From an uncultured Streptococcus sp. (GTDB taxonomy: Bacteria; Bacillota; Bacilli; Lactobacillales; Streptococcaceae), in the NCBI GenBank assembly GCA_934229725.1, contig CAKQDX010000009.1, forward strand, positions 31,974 to 95,973: 64,000 nucleotides of DNA, in the 5' to 3' direction. Position 1 is the first letter of the stretch. The number at the start of each line of letters is the position of its first letter. Shown here piece after piece: positions 8,995 through 17,563 of this stretch. Made by a program: the position numbers and the translations under genes. The notes beneath the pieces were generated by a model, which saw only the letters and a program-made list of their open reading frames with translations, was not told where the DNA came from and did no database searches.

Positions 8995-10896
8995 ATGTCT
9001 TACGAGTTTGATGAAAATTATGATGTAATCGTTGTTGGAGCCGGTCATGCAGGTGTGGAAGCTAGTCTAGCAGCAGCTCGCATGGGTTGTAAGGTTTTAC
9101 TAGCCACCATTAACCTCGAGATGCTGGCTTTTATGCCATGTAACCCTTCTATCGGTGGGTCAGCTAAGGGAATTGTTGTTCGTGAAATTGATGCCCTTGG
9201 TGGAGAGATGGGTAAAAACATCGACAAAACTTATATTCAAATGAAAATGCTTAATACCGGTAAGGGGCCTGCTGTTCGAGCCTTGCGTGCACAAGCAGAT
9301 AAAGCTTTGTATGCTATGACAATGAAACATACCGTTGAACGTCAGGAAAACTTGACCCTCCGTCAATCAATGATTGATGACATACTTGTTGAAGATGGTA
9401 AGGTAGTTGGTGTAAGAACGGCAACAAATCAAAAATATGGAGCTAAAGCAGTTGTTGTAACAACAGGTACAGCTCTACGTGGTGAAATTATCCTAGGAGA
9501 ACTCAAATATTCATCAGGGCCAAATAATAGCCTTGCATCCGTTACTTTGGCTGATAATTTGAAAAAGCTTGGTCTTGAAATAGGTCGATTTAAAACAGGT
9601 ACTCCCCCTCGTGTCAAGGCGTCATCAATTAATTACGAAGAAACTGAGATTCAACCAGGTGACGAAAAGCCTAATCATTTTTCATTTTTGTCGAGGGATG
9701 AAGACTATCTTCAGAATCAAATTCCGTGTTGGCTAACGTATACGAACCAAGAAAGCCACGATATTATCAATAACAATTTGCACCGTGCCCCAATGTTTTC
9801 AGGTATTGTCAAGGGTGTAGGACCTCGTTATTGTCCATCAATCGAAGATAAAATTGTCCGATTTGCCGATAAGAATCGTCATCAGCTTTTCCTTGAACCA
9901 GAGGGACGAGAAACTGAGGAAGTGTATGTACAAGGGCTTTCAACAAGTTTGCCTGAAGATGTTCAAAAAGAATTACTTCACTCAATCAAAGGTCTTGAAA
10001 AAGCGGAGATGATGCGAACTGGTTATGCGATTGAATATGATATCGTTCTCCCTCATCAATTACGTGCAACACTTGAAACGAAGTTGATTTCGGGTCTCTT
10101 TACAGCAGGACAGACTAACGGAACTTCTGGATACGAGGAGGCAGCTGGCCAAGGTCTAGTTGCTGGTATTAATGCGGCTCTTAAAGTTCAAGGTAAACCT
10201 GAGCTTATCCTCAAACGTAGTGATGCCTATATTGGTGTAATGATTGACGATCTTGTCACGAAAGGAACCTTGGAGCCCTATCGTTTATTAACATCACGCG
10301 CGGAGTATCGCCTCATATTACGTCATGACAATGCTGATATGCGCTTGACACCTATTGGTCGGGAAGTTGGTTTGGTTGACGATGAACGTTGGAATATCTT
10401 TGAAATCAAGAAAAATCAGTTTGACAGTGAGTTGACACGTCTGTCAAAAGAAAAATTGAAACCTGTCAAAGAAACGAATGAAAAAATTCAAGCCCTAGGC
10501 TTTAAGCCCTTGACAGATGCCATGACAGCGAAAGAATTTATGCGTAGACCAGAGATTGATTATGCTACAGCTACTCAGTTTGTAGGTCCAGCTGCAGAAG
10601 ATTTGGACGCTAAGATTATAGAGCTGCTGGAGACTGAAATCAAGTACGAAGGGTATATCAATAAAGCTTTGGATCAGGTAGCTAAGATGAAGCGTATGGA
10701 AGAAAAGAGAATTCCGAAAAATATTGATTGGGATGCTATTGATTCTATCGCTACTGAAGCTCGTCAAAAATTTAAGAAAATTAATCCTGAAACCATTGGT
10801 CAAGCGAGTCGTATTTCAGGGGTCAATCCAGCAGATATCTCTATTCTGATGGTTTACCTTGAAGGCAATAATAAGGCCCGTCGTAAGGTGGACTAA
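8995..10896 (+). CDS. mnmG: tRNA uridine-5-carboxymethylaminomethyl(34) synthase, FAD subunit MnmG (GidA)
   Basis: With MnmE it adds the cmnm5 group to wobble uridine of several tRNAs, using FAD. The start at 8995 (MSYEFDENYDVIVVGAGHAG) gives 633 aa, the family length, with the dinucleotide-binding GxGxxG at residues 15-20. The open frame extends upstream to 8881, but those codons encode an atypical N-terminus. MnmG motifs present include NPSIGGSAKG, NTGKGPAVRALRAQADK, FKTGTPPR and TNGTSGYEEAAGQG. No strong SD directly precedes 8995; the nearest purine-rich run is at 8949-8960. Confidence 0.95.
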   Translation: MSYEFDENYDVIVVGAGHAGVEASLAAARMGCKVLLATINLEMLAFMPCNPSIGGSAKGIVVREIDALGGEMGKNIDKTYIQMKMLNTGKGPAVRALRAQADKALYAMTMKHTVERQENLTLRQSMIDDILVEDGKVVGVRTATNQKYGAKAVVVTTGTALRGEIILGELKYSSGPNNSLASVTLADNLKKLGLEIGRFKTGTPPRVKASSINYEETEIQPGDEKPNHFSFLSRDEDYLQNQIPCWLTYTNQESHDIINNNLHRAPMFSGIVKGVGPRYCPSIEDKIVRFADKNRHQLFLEPEGRETEEVYVQGLSTSLPEDVQKELLHSIKGLEKAEMMRTGYAIEYDIVLPHQLRATLETKLISGLFTAGQTNGTSGYEEAAGQGLVAGINAALKVQGKPELILKRSDAYIGVMIDDLVTKGTLEPYRLLTSRAEYRLILRHDNADMRLTPIGREVGLVDDERWNIFEIKKNQFDSELTRLSKEKLKPVKETNEKIQALGFKPLTDAMTAKEFMRRPEIDYATATQFVGPAAEDLDAKIIELLETEIKYEGYINKALDQVAKMKRMEEKRIPKNIDWDAIDSIATEARQKFKKINPETIGQASRISGVNPADISILMVYLEGNNKARRKVD

Positions 10897-10912
10897 CGGT
10901 AGTAATGCGTTT

Positions 10913-10938
10913 AAAAGCCTTTTAATTAGGGCTTTTTT
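10913..10938 (+). terminator. Rho-independent terminator after mnmG
   Basis: AAAAGCC/GGCTTTT stem with T6. The extended -10 box of gdpP (TGTTATAAT, 10940-10948) begins right behind it. Confidence 0.85.
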
Positions 10939-10969
10939 ATGTTATAATTACTAGATTAAGAGGTTTTAT

Positions 10970-12934
10970 ATGAAAAGATTTCACTTTGCAACGATTCATC
11001 TTGTAATGATAGGGTTAATTCTTTTTGGAATTGCTACCATCTTTGTTCGCGTTTTAAAATCTGAGTCTGCACTCATTTTTGCGCTTTTTATCATTATGGT
11101 AGTGGTTGTTGCCTTATTACATTACCAAAAGACAACATACGAGTCCTTGGAAATAGAACAATTAGATGAACTAAATCAGGATGTTGAAGATTCTTTGAAG
11201 ACACTTCTTGGAAAAATGCCTGTTGGGGTAATTACTTTTGATGAGAATGATCATATTGAATGGTTTAATCCTTATGCGAAGCTAGTACTTTCGGATGAAA
11301 ACGGAAACTTCAATAAGAAATTGGTTGCCAATTTTATTGCTCAGAAGCGTAAAGGATCACCCTCCAATGTGATTACAGTTGGAGAAAATAAATATGCTGC
11401 TTTTGTCGATTTCGATAATAAGTTGATTTACTTTATTGATAATGTCTATGATCATGATACGAATACGGACCCAAATATGACACGTCCTGTTATCGGTATT
11501 ATTTCAGTCGATAACTACGACGATGTGACAGGAAGTTTGCCAGATGCAGATGTTTCAAAGATAAATACATTTGTGGCAGGTTTTATTTCAGAGTTTGCCA
11601 AAGCTAAACACATCCATTATCGACGTATTGAAGGTGACCGTTTTTACTTTTTCACTAATTACAGGGTTTTGATGGAGTTCATGAATCAAAAGTTTTCTGT
11701 TTTAGATGATTTTCGTCAACAAGCTCAAGAACGTGGTTTACCACTTACACTGAGTATGGGGATTTCATTTGGAACAATTAAGCATGATCAAATCGGACAA
11801 GTGGCTTTGCAGAATCTTAACATAGCCCTTGTTCGTGGTGGGGATCAGGCTGTAGTTAAGGAAAATGACGATCACAAAGAATTACTGTACTTTGGCGGAG
11901 GTTCTGTCTCAACAGTCAAGCGTTCTCGCACAAGAACAAGGGCTATGATGACAGCAATTTCGGATAAGTTGAAAACAGTCGAAAGAGTATTTGTTGTTGG
12001 ACACCAGAATTTGGATATGGATGCCTTAGGTGCTACTGTCGGTATGGCTCACTTTGCTAGTCAGATTGTTCGAAAGAGCTTTGCTGTTTACGATGATGAA
12101 TCTATGAATGCTGATATTGCGCGTGCAGTTAATCGTTTGAAAGAGGATGGGCAGTCACCACTGATTACACTTTCAGAGGCTGAGGAGTTGGTTAATCAGA
12201 ATTCATTGCTGATTATGGTCGACCATTCTAAAGTAAATCTGACTTTATCTAAGAGTTTCTATGCTCGGTTTAACGAAGTTATTGTCGTAGACCACCATCG
12301 TCGTGATGATGATTTCCCTGAAAATGCCGTTTTGACCTTTATTGAAAGTGGAGCAAGCTCTGCTTGTGAGTTGGTTACGGAATTGTTGCAATTTCAAGGT
12401 GCTCCAGAGCGGTTGAGTAAAATTCAAGCCTCTATCCTCATGGCAGGCATAATGCTAGATACGAAAAACTTCTCTACTCGTGTAACAAGTCGAACGTTTG
12501 ATGTTGCCTCATACCTTCGTAGTTTAGGAAGTGATAGTGGAGAAATTCAAACGATTTCGGCTACGGACTTTGAGGAGTATCGACGTATTAATGAGTTGAT
12601 TTTAGCCGGTGATCGAATTACCAACGATATTATTGTTGCTATGGGTGAAGACCATAAATACTACAATAATGTTGTCATTTCAAAAGCAGCAGATACGATG
12701 CTCGCTATGGCTGGAATCGAAGCCACTTTTGTTATCGCTCGTACAAGCGATTCTACGGTAAATATATCTGCTCGAAGTCATAAAACCATTAATGTGCAAC
12801 GTATTATGGAAAAGTTAGGTGGTGGAGGGCATTTCAACTTAGCTGCCTGTCAAATAAGAGATTGTGGTGTTGCGCAGGTTAAAAATAAACTAATTGAAAC
12901 TATTATGGGAGAGTTGGCTCCTAAGGAGGACTAA
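10970..12934 (+). CDS. gdpP: Cyclic-di-AMP phosphodiesterase GdpP (DHH/DHHA1)
   Basis: Membrane enzyme that hydrolyses c-di-AMP to pApA, setting osmotic and cell-wall stress responses. The 654 aa have two membrane helices (about 8-50), a degenerate PAS region and a GGDEF-like domain. A DHH domain follows with HQNLDMDALG and VDHHRR, then a DHHA1 domain with GGGGHFN. This is the complete GdpP architecture. It is followed by rplI after one base, with the rplI SD inside its last codons. The gdpP-rplI-dnaB order is conserved in streptococci. Confidence 0.96.
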   Translation: MKRFHFATIHLVMIGLILFGIATIFVRVLKSESALIFALFIIMVVVVALLHYQKTTYESLEIEQLDELNQDVEDSLKTLLGKMPVGVITFDENDHIEWFNPYAKLVLSDENGNFNKKLVANFIAQKRKGSPSNVITVGENKYAAFVDFDNKLIYFIDNVYDHDTNTDPNMTRPVIGIISVDNYDDVTGSLPDADVSKINTFVAGFISEFAKAKHIHYRRIEGDRFYFFTNYRVLMEFMNQKFSVLDDFRQQAQERGLPLTLSMGISFGTIKHDQIGQVALQNLNIALVRGGDQAVVKENDDHKELLYFGGGSVSTVKRSRTRTRAMMTAISDKLKTVERVFVVGHQNLDMDALGATVGMAHFASQIVRKSFAVYDDESMNADIARAVNRLKEDGQSPLITLSEAEELVNQNSLLIMVDHSKVNLTLSKSFYARFNEVIVVDHHRRDDDFPENAVLTFIESGASSACELVTELLQFQGAPERLSKIQASILMAGIMLDTKNFSTRVTSRTFDVASYLRSLGSDSGEIQTISATDFEEYRRINELILAGDRITNDIIVAMGEDHKYYNNVVISKAADTMLAMAGIEATFVIARTSDSTVNISARSHKTINVQRIMEKLGGGGHFNLAACQIRDCGVAQVKNKLIETIMGELAPKED

Positions 12935-12935
12935 A

Positions 12936-13394
12936 ATGAAAGTTATTTTCTTACAAGACGTTAAAGGAAAAGGAAAAAAAGGTGAAATTAAAGAAGTACC
13001 GTCAGGTTACGCTCAAAACTTCTTGATTAAAAAGAACCTTGCTAAAGAAGCAACAAACCAAGCTATCGGTGAGTTGAAAGGTAAACAAAAATCTGAAGAA
13101 AAACATGCTGCAGAGTTGTTAGCTGAAGCAAAACACGTTAAAGAGCAACTTGAGAAGGAAGAAAATCGTCTTCAATTTACTGAGAAGGTTGGACCAGACG
13201 GTCGTACTTTTGGTTCAATTACAGCCAAAAAGATTGCAGAAGGGCTTCAGAAACAATTTGGAATCAAGGTTGATAAACGTCATATTGAACTTGAACATCC
13301 TATTCGTGCGATTGGTTTGATTGAGGTTCCTGTAAAGCTTCATAAAGAAGTAAGTGCAAAAATTAAGCTTAATATCAAAAATAGTGCTGAGTAA
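12936..13394 (+). CDS. rplI: 50S ribosomal protein L9
   Basis: Binds 23S rRNA near the L1 stalk. The start at 12936 (MKVIFLQDVKGKGKKGE) is supported by the perfect SD AAGGAGG at 12923-12929 and gives 152 aa. An ATG 14 codons upstream in the same frame lies inside gdpP and is unlikely. An N-terminal globular domain, a charged connecting helix and a C-terminal domain are recognisable. It is coupled to gdpP (1-bp gap). Confidence 0.96.
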   Translation: MKVIFLQDVKGKGKKGEIKEVPSGYAQNFLIKKNLAKEATNQAIGELKGKQKSEEKHAAELLAEAKHVKEQLEKEENRLQFTEKVGPDGRTFGSITAKKIAEGLQKQFGIKVDKRHIELEHPIRAIGLIEVPVKLHKEVSAKIKLNIKNSAE

Positions 13395-13436
13395 ACCTTG
13401 ACACTATAAGTAAATCTTGTAAAGGAGGGAATAATT

Positions 13437-14798
13437 GTGTCAGAAACTCAAGAATTACGGGTACAACCTCAGGACTTAGTGGCTGAGCAGTCTGTTCTGG
13501 GTGCTATTTTTATTAATCCTGACAAGTTGATTGCAGTTCGAGAATATATCGAAGCAGATGACTTTTACAAGTATTCCCATCGTGTCATTTTCAAAGCAAT
13601 GGTGACTCTGTCGGATCGAAATGAAGCCATTGATGCCACGACAGTACGTACCATTCTAGATGACCAAGATGACCTCCAAAATATAGGGGGTATTTCTTAT
13701 CTTGTAGATTTGGTCAATAGTGTACCCACATCTGCCAATGCTGAATACTATGCTAAAATTGTGGCTGAGAAAGCCATGCTTCGTCGTATTATAAGTAGAT
13801 TGACAGAGACTGTCAACCAAGCCTATGAGGGTTCAACTGAATCTAATGAAATCATTGCAAATGCCGAAAAAGCCTTGGTGGATGTTTCGGAGCATAGCAA
13901 TCGTAGTGGTTTTCGTAAAATATCTGAAGTTCTTGATGTCAACTTTAATACTTTGGAGATGCGTTCACAACAAACGTCGGATGTTACCGGATTGCCAACT
14001 GGTTTCCGTGATCTTGACAAAATTACAACAGGTTTACACCCTGATCAATTAATTATTTTAGCAGCTCGTCCTGCTGTTGGTAAAACAGCTTTCGTTCTAA
14101 ACATTGCTCAGAACGTTGGCACCAAGCAAAATAAAGCTGTTGCAGTTTTCTCACTAGAGATGGGGGCGGAAAGTTTAGTAGATCGTATGTTGGCTTCAGA
14201 AGGTATGATTGATTCCCATGCTTTACGTACAGGTCAATTGACAGAGCAAGATTGGAATAATGTTATGATTGCTCAAGGAGCTCTGGCTGAGGCACCTATT
14301 TACATTGATGATACTCCTGGTATTAAGATTACTGAGATTCGTGCACGGTCTCGTAAATTGTCACAGGAAGTAGAGGGTGGTCTAGGTCTTATTGTCATTG
14401 ACTATTTACAGTTGATTACAGGGACACGGCCAGAAAATCGCCAACAAGAGGTATCAGATATTTCAAGACAGTTAAAAATTCTGGCCAAGGAGCTCAAAGT
14501 TCCTGTAATTGCCTTGAGTCAGTTATCTCGTGGAGTTGAACAACGTCAGGATAAACGTCCTGTGTTGTCTGATATCCGTGAGTCAGGATCAATCGAGCAG
14601 GATGCCGATATTGTTGCCTTTTTATATCGTGAGGATTACTATCGAAAAGAAGGCAAAGAACCAGAGAATGCGATTGAAGATAATACAATCGAAGTTATCC
14701 TAGAAAAAAACCGTGCTGGTGCGCGTGGAACAGTCAAGTTACTTTTCCAAAAAGAATACAATAAATTTTCATCGATTGCTCAGTTTGAGGAATCATAA
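13437..14798 (+). CDS. dnaB: Replicative DNA helicase DnaB (DnaC in Bacillus nomenclature)
   Basis: Hexameric helicase that unwinds the fork and recruits primase. The 453 aa start at a GTG behind AAAGGAGGG. The N-terminal primase-interacting domain (about 15-120) is followed by the RecA-like ATPase with Walker A AARPAVGKTAF and Walker B GLIVIDYLQLI. DnaB motifs LSQLSRGVE and DIRESGSIEQDAD are present. No intein is visible. Confidence 0.96.
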   Translation: MSETQELRVQPQDLVAEQSVLGAIFINPDKLIAVREYIEADDFYKYSHRVIFKAMVTLSDRNEAIDATTVRTILDDQDDLQNIGGISYLVDLVNSVPTSANAEYYAKIVAEKAMLRRIISRLTETVNQAYEGSTESNEIIANAEKALVDVSEHSNRSGFRKISEVLDVNFNTLEMRSQQTSDVTGLPTGFRDLDKITTGLHPDQLIILAARPAVGKTAFVLNIAQNVGTKQNKAVAVFSLEMGAESLVDRMLASEGMIDSHALRTGQLTEQDWNNVMIAQGALAEAPIYIDDTPGIKITEIRARSRKLSQEVEGGLGLIVIDYLQLITGTRPENRQQEVSDISRQLKILAKELKVPVIALSQLSRGVEQRQDKRPVLSDIRESGSIEQDADIVAFLYREDYYRKEGKEPENAIEDNTIEVILEKNRAGARGTVKLLFQKEYNKFSSIAQFEES

Positions 14799-14823
14799 CT
14801 TTCAGATTTAAGGAGATATATAT

Positions 14824-15126
14824 ATGAGTGATGCATTTGCAGATGTTGCTAAGATGAAAAACATCAAGGAAGCTATTAAGTCACATGAAGGCCAGCTAGT
14901 AGAATTGACCCTAGAGAATGGACGTAAACGTGAAAAGAATAAAATTGGTCGATTGACAGAGGTTTATCCATCATTGTTTATTGTTGAATATCAAGACTTC
15001 AGTTCTCAAGCAGGAGCTATTAATAATAGTTATGTTGAATCTTACACTTATTCAGATATTTTGACTGAGAAGACTCTCATTCGTTACTTGAGTCCTGAGG
15101 AACAGGCTGAAATTGAGAATAAATAA
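14824..15126 (+). CDS. veg: Veg family protein
   Basis: The 100-aa protein matches the Veg (DUF1021) family: short, highly charged, with LVELTLENGRKREKNKIGRL and SYTYSDILT. Veg in Bacillus affects biofilm formation; its biochemical role is unclear. SD AAGGAGATA lies 5-6 nt upstream. It is 25 bp after dnaB and followed by a terminator, so it probably ends the gdpP-rplI-dnaB transcript. Confidence 0.88.
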   Translation: MSDAFADVAKMKNIKEAIKSHEGQLVELTLENGRKREKNKIGRLTEVYPSLFIVEYQDFSSQAGAINNSYVESYTYSDILTEKTLIRYLSPEEQAEIENK

Positions 15127-15128
15127 TA

Positions 15129-15153
15129 AAAAGCCTTTACTTGGGCTTTTTTT
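15129..15153 (+). terminator. Rho-independent terminator after veg
   Basis: AAAGCC/GGCTTT stem with an 8-nt loop and T7. Confidence 0.88.
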
Positions 15154-15159
15154 CGTGGT

Positions 15160-15325
15160 AAACTATTAAAGTATGTGAAATAATAGCAGGATAAAATGAA
15201 GCTCGTCAACAGGAAGTCAGCTAAAAAAGTAACCTTTGCTGTTTGGGCGAAGTCTTTCTGAACGAATCAGGTTTATCTAAAACGTTATTTCCTAAAAAAT
15301 ATTTTTTTATAGGAGGACATTATTA
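15160..15325 (+). promoter_or_regulatory. Promoter and long 5' leader of rpsD (candidate S4 autoregulatory leader)
   Basis: About 165 non-coding bases separate the veg terminator from rpsD. They hold purine-rich and GC-richer stretches capable of pairing. In Bacillus and other Firmicutes rpsD is autoregulated by S4 binding its own leader, so this segment is a likely place for such an RNA. I cannot fold it reliably by eye or match it to a specific covariance model. Confidence 0.45.
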
Positions 15326-15937
15326 ATGTCACGTTATACAGGTCCATCATGGAAACAATCACGTCGTCTTGGTTTCTCACTTACAGGAACAGGTAAAGAA
15401 TTGGCACGTCGTAACTACGTACCAGGTCAACACGGTCCAAATAATCGTTCTAAACTTTCAGAATACGGTTTGCAATTGGCTGAAAAACAAAAACTTCGTT
15501 TCTCATACGGTTTGGGTGAAAAACAATTCCGTAACTTGTTCGTACAAGCTACTAAAGTTAAAGGTGGAACACTTGGTTTCAACTTTATGGTTCTTTTGGA
15601 ACGTCGTCTTGACAACGTTGTTTACCGTCTTGGTCTTGCAACTACTCGTCGTCAAGCACGTCAATTCGTAAACCACGGTCACATCCTTGTTGACGGTAAA
15701 CGTGTTGATATCCCATCATACCGCGTTGAAGTTGGTCAAGTAATTTCAGTTCGTGAAAAATCAGCTAAAGTTCCTGCTATCCTTGAAGCAGTAGAAGCTA
15801 CTATCGGACGTCCAGCATTCGTATCATTTGATGCTGAAAAACTTGAAGGTTCATTGACACGTCTTCCAGAACGTGATGAAATCAACCCAGAAATCAACGA
15901 AGCACTTGTCGTTGAATTCTACAACAAAATGCTTTAA
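15326..15937 (+). CDS. rpsD: 30S ribosomal protein S4
   Basis: Primary 16S rRNA binder that nucleates assembly of the 30S body. The 203 aa carry the N-terminal basic domain and the S4 RNA-binding domain (about 94-155, RRLDNVVYRLG, HGHILVDGKRV). SD AGGAGG lies 9 nt upstream. Codon use is strongly biased, as in highly expressed genes. It is monocistronic, with its own leader and terminator. Confidence 0.97.
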   Translation: MSRYTGPSWKQSRRLGFSLTGTGKELARRNYVPGQHGPNNRSKLSEYGLQLAEKQKLRFSYGLGEKQFRNLFVQATKVKGGTLGFNFMVLLERRLDNVVYRLGLATTRRQARQFVNHGHILVDGKRVDIPSYRVEVGQVISVREKSAKVPAILEAVEATIGRPAFVSFDAEKLEGSLTRLPERDEINPEINEALVVEFYNKML

Positions 15938-15956
15938 TTTTAAGATTATTGTATCG

Positions 15957-15985
15957 AAAAGCCCGTTGTTATGGGCTTTTTTGTT
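15957..15985 (+). terminator. Rho-independent terminator after rpsD
   Basis: AAAAGCCC/GGGCTTTT stem with an 8-nt loop and T6. Confidence 0.92.
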
Positions 15986-16078
15986 TATCTTAAATCATTG
16001 ATTTCTAGTTTTGTTCAGTTACAAGTTCCCTAAAGCCATTTCATAGAATGAGACGGCTTTTCTGTTTTCTAATATTAA

Positions 16079-16116
16079 AAAAACCCTAGTCTATCTAATA
16101 CAAGTGACTAGGGGTT
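16079..16116 (-). terminator. Terminator of the small minus-strand gene
   Basis: On the minus strand a 10-bp stem (GACTAGGG.. / AACCCTAGTC with one bulge) is followed by T7. A second hairpin at 16033-16067 (AAAGCC.../GGCTTT) lies between this and rpsD. Confidence 0.75.
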
Positions 16117-16150
16117 CGTAATATTTTGATAGATGAATTAGAGGTATTGA

Positions 16151-16339
16151 TTATTTATTATCCAATCCACCTTCAAAATCTGCTGAAACATTCTCAACGT
16201 AGTTAGTGAAGTAGGTTTCAAAATCTTTTTTTAGTTGGTCGTACTCCTCTTCGGAGTAATCTTTATCCTCTATATAAGCCTGAAATCTAGGAATTTTCAA
16301 ATCTTTTTGGAGACGCTGGATTACTTCTGTCTTTGTCAT
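16151..16339 (-). CDS. Small conserved-looking hypothetical protein (62 aa)
   Basis: An acidic 62-aa protein without membrane segment. It opens MTKTEVIQRLQKDLKIP and ends with acidic helices, predicted cytoplasmic and mainly helical. A good SD (AGAGAGG) lies upstream and a minus-strand terminator downstream, so it is a genuine transcription unit despite its size. I do not recognise a family and assign no function. Confidence 0.7.
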   Translation of the reverse strand: MTKTEVIQRLQKDLKIPRFQAYIEDKDYSEEEYDQLKKDFETYFTNYVENVSADFEGGLDNK

Positions 16340-16454
16340 AAAAACCTCTCTTTCACACTTTATTTTACCATATTTTAAATCGAGTAAAGCATTTAGGTTG
16401 TTTTAGAGTTTTACTTTTGATATACTGTCAAAGTTATTCAAGAAGGGAGATATC

Positions 16455-16817
16455 ATGTCTATTATTACACTAATTTTAGCTGGGATTGTTGCTTTGGAAC
16501 ATCTCTATATCATGTATTTGGAAACTTTTGCGACGCATTCAGACACGACTAGTCGTGTTTTCAATATGAGTAAAGAAGAACTTCAACGTGATTCTGTTAC
16601 AAACTTATTTAAAAATCAAGGGATTTACAATGGTTTGATTGCTGTGTTCCTCTTGTATGGTATTTTTACAAATAGTCAACTACTTGTAACGATTTTTGTC
16701 CTTAATGTTTTCTTTGCTGCTGTTTACGGTGCTGCAACTGCTAATAAGAAAATTATTTTAACTCAAGGTGGACCTGCAATTTTGACCTTGCTTTCACTTA
16801 CCATTTCCTTATTTTAG
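16455..16817 (+). CDS. DUF1304-family small membrane protein
   Basis: The 120 aa have four hydrophobic helices and the DUF1304 features: N-terminal ALEHLYIMYLE, central KNQGIYNG and a C-terminal AAVYGA region before a last helix. The molecular role of the family is unknown. SD AAGGGAG lies upstream, with an extended -10 box (TGATATACT, 16418-16426). It is monocistronic, ending in a bidirectional hairpin. Confidence 0.85.
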   Translation: MSIITLILAGIVALEHLYIMYLETFATHSDTTSRVFNMSKEELQRDSVTNLFKNQGIYNGLIAVFLLYGIFTNSQLLVTIFVLNVFFAAVYGAATANKKIILTQGGPAILTLLSLTISLF

Positions 16818-16835
16818 GGATTTAATTGTAGAAGA

Positions 16836-16876
16836 AAAAAGCTGCTTTAACCATTGAGATGGTTGGTAGCTTTTTG
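16836..16876. terminator. Bidirectional terminator between the DUF1304 gene and the tetR-type gene
   Basis: AAAAAGCT and AGCTTTTT ends close a stem that continues through TAACCAT/ATGGTT. T runs flank both sides, so it can serve both convergent genes. Confidence 0.8.
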
Positions 16877-16895
16877 TATACTTCTAAATATTGCT

Positions 16896-17435
16896 TTATT
16901 GAGGAATAAATCGTAGAAGAAAATTTGTCATTTCTTGAGGTGATTCTTTTTTTCCTTTATTTATCCAAGCTTGACAAGCTCCAAAAATAGCGTGCGCAAA
17001 ATAAATACTGGCATAGTCTTTTTCAAATCCTTTTAGAGCCCTTTTTTCAGCAGTAGGAACAATGAAGTCCTCAGCTATCATACGCTGAAGTTTATGTATC
17101 AGAAAATCTTGAATTTCTTTTGATCCATTTGTAGACAATAAAGCTGATAGGAGCTTTTCACGAGTGAGAAAATCAAAGATTTCGAGAAAGGCTCCCTCTT
17201 TCTTTCCTTCATATTTATCAAAGATGTATTCTAGTTTATGAAAAAGCTCTTTTTGATAACTATCAATCATCTCATACTTATCTTTGTAGTGAGTATAGAA
17301 ACTAGAACGGCTAATCCCAGCTGTTTGAACTAGACGAATAGTTGTAATCTCATTGAAATCTTGGTCTTTAAGACATATTACTAAAGCATCTAAAAGTGCT
17401 TTTTTAGTTTGCGCACGCCGTTGATCTTGTGTCAT
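16896..17435 (-). CDS. TetR/AcrR-family transcriptional regulator
   Basis: The 179 aa have an N-terminal TetR helix-turn-helix (about 25-55: ITTIRLVQTAGISRSSFYTHY) and a variable C-terminal ligand domain. It is divergently oriented to the YhgE/Pip-like gene. A 15-bp operator-like sequence is repeated in front of both genes, so it likely represses itself and that membrane protein. SD AAAAGGAGAAA directly precedes the ATG. The ligand is unknown. Confidence 0.88.
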   Translation of the reverse strand: MTQDQRRAQTKKALLDALVICLKDQDFNEITTIRLVQTAGISRSSFYTHYKDKYEMIDSYQKELFHKLEYIFDKYEGKKEGAFLEIFDFLTREKLLSALLSTNGSKEIQDFLIHKLQRMIAEDFIVPTAEKRALKGFEKDYASIYFAHAIFGACQAWINKGKKESPQEMTNFLLRFIPQ

Positions 17436-17455
17436 ATGTTTCTCCTTTTATACAC

Positions 17456-17473
17456 TTTTAGACATTGTGTCCA
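17456..17473. promoter_or_regulatory. Operator copy 1, in the leader of the tetR-type gene
   Basis: TTTTAGACATTGTGTCC contains the dyad GACA-N3-TGTC. Read toward the tetR gene it gives ACACAATGTCTAAAA, the same word as copy 2 apart from one base. Confidence 0.6.
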
Positions 17474-17491
17474 AAAAACAATTCTTTAATA

Positions 17492-17519
17492 TTGATTTTC
17501 ATATAAATGAGTTTATAAT
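17492..17519 (+). promoter_or_regulatory. Promoter of the YhgE/Pip-like gene
   Basis: TTGATT, 16-bp spacer and TATAAT. The predicted start near 17526 places operator copy 2 in the early transcribed region. Confidence 0.6.
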
Positions 17520-17539
17520 TGATTATATCATAAAAATAA

Positions 17540-17554
17540 ACACGATGTCTAAAA
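17540..17554. promoter_or_regulatory. Operator copy 2, in the leader of the YhgE/Pip-like gene
   Basis: ACACGATGTCTAAAA, matching copy 1 on the opposite strand with one change, directly abuts the SD AAGGAG. Confidence 0.6.
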
Positions 17555-17563
17555 AGGAGAAAT

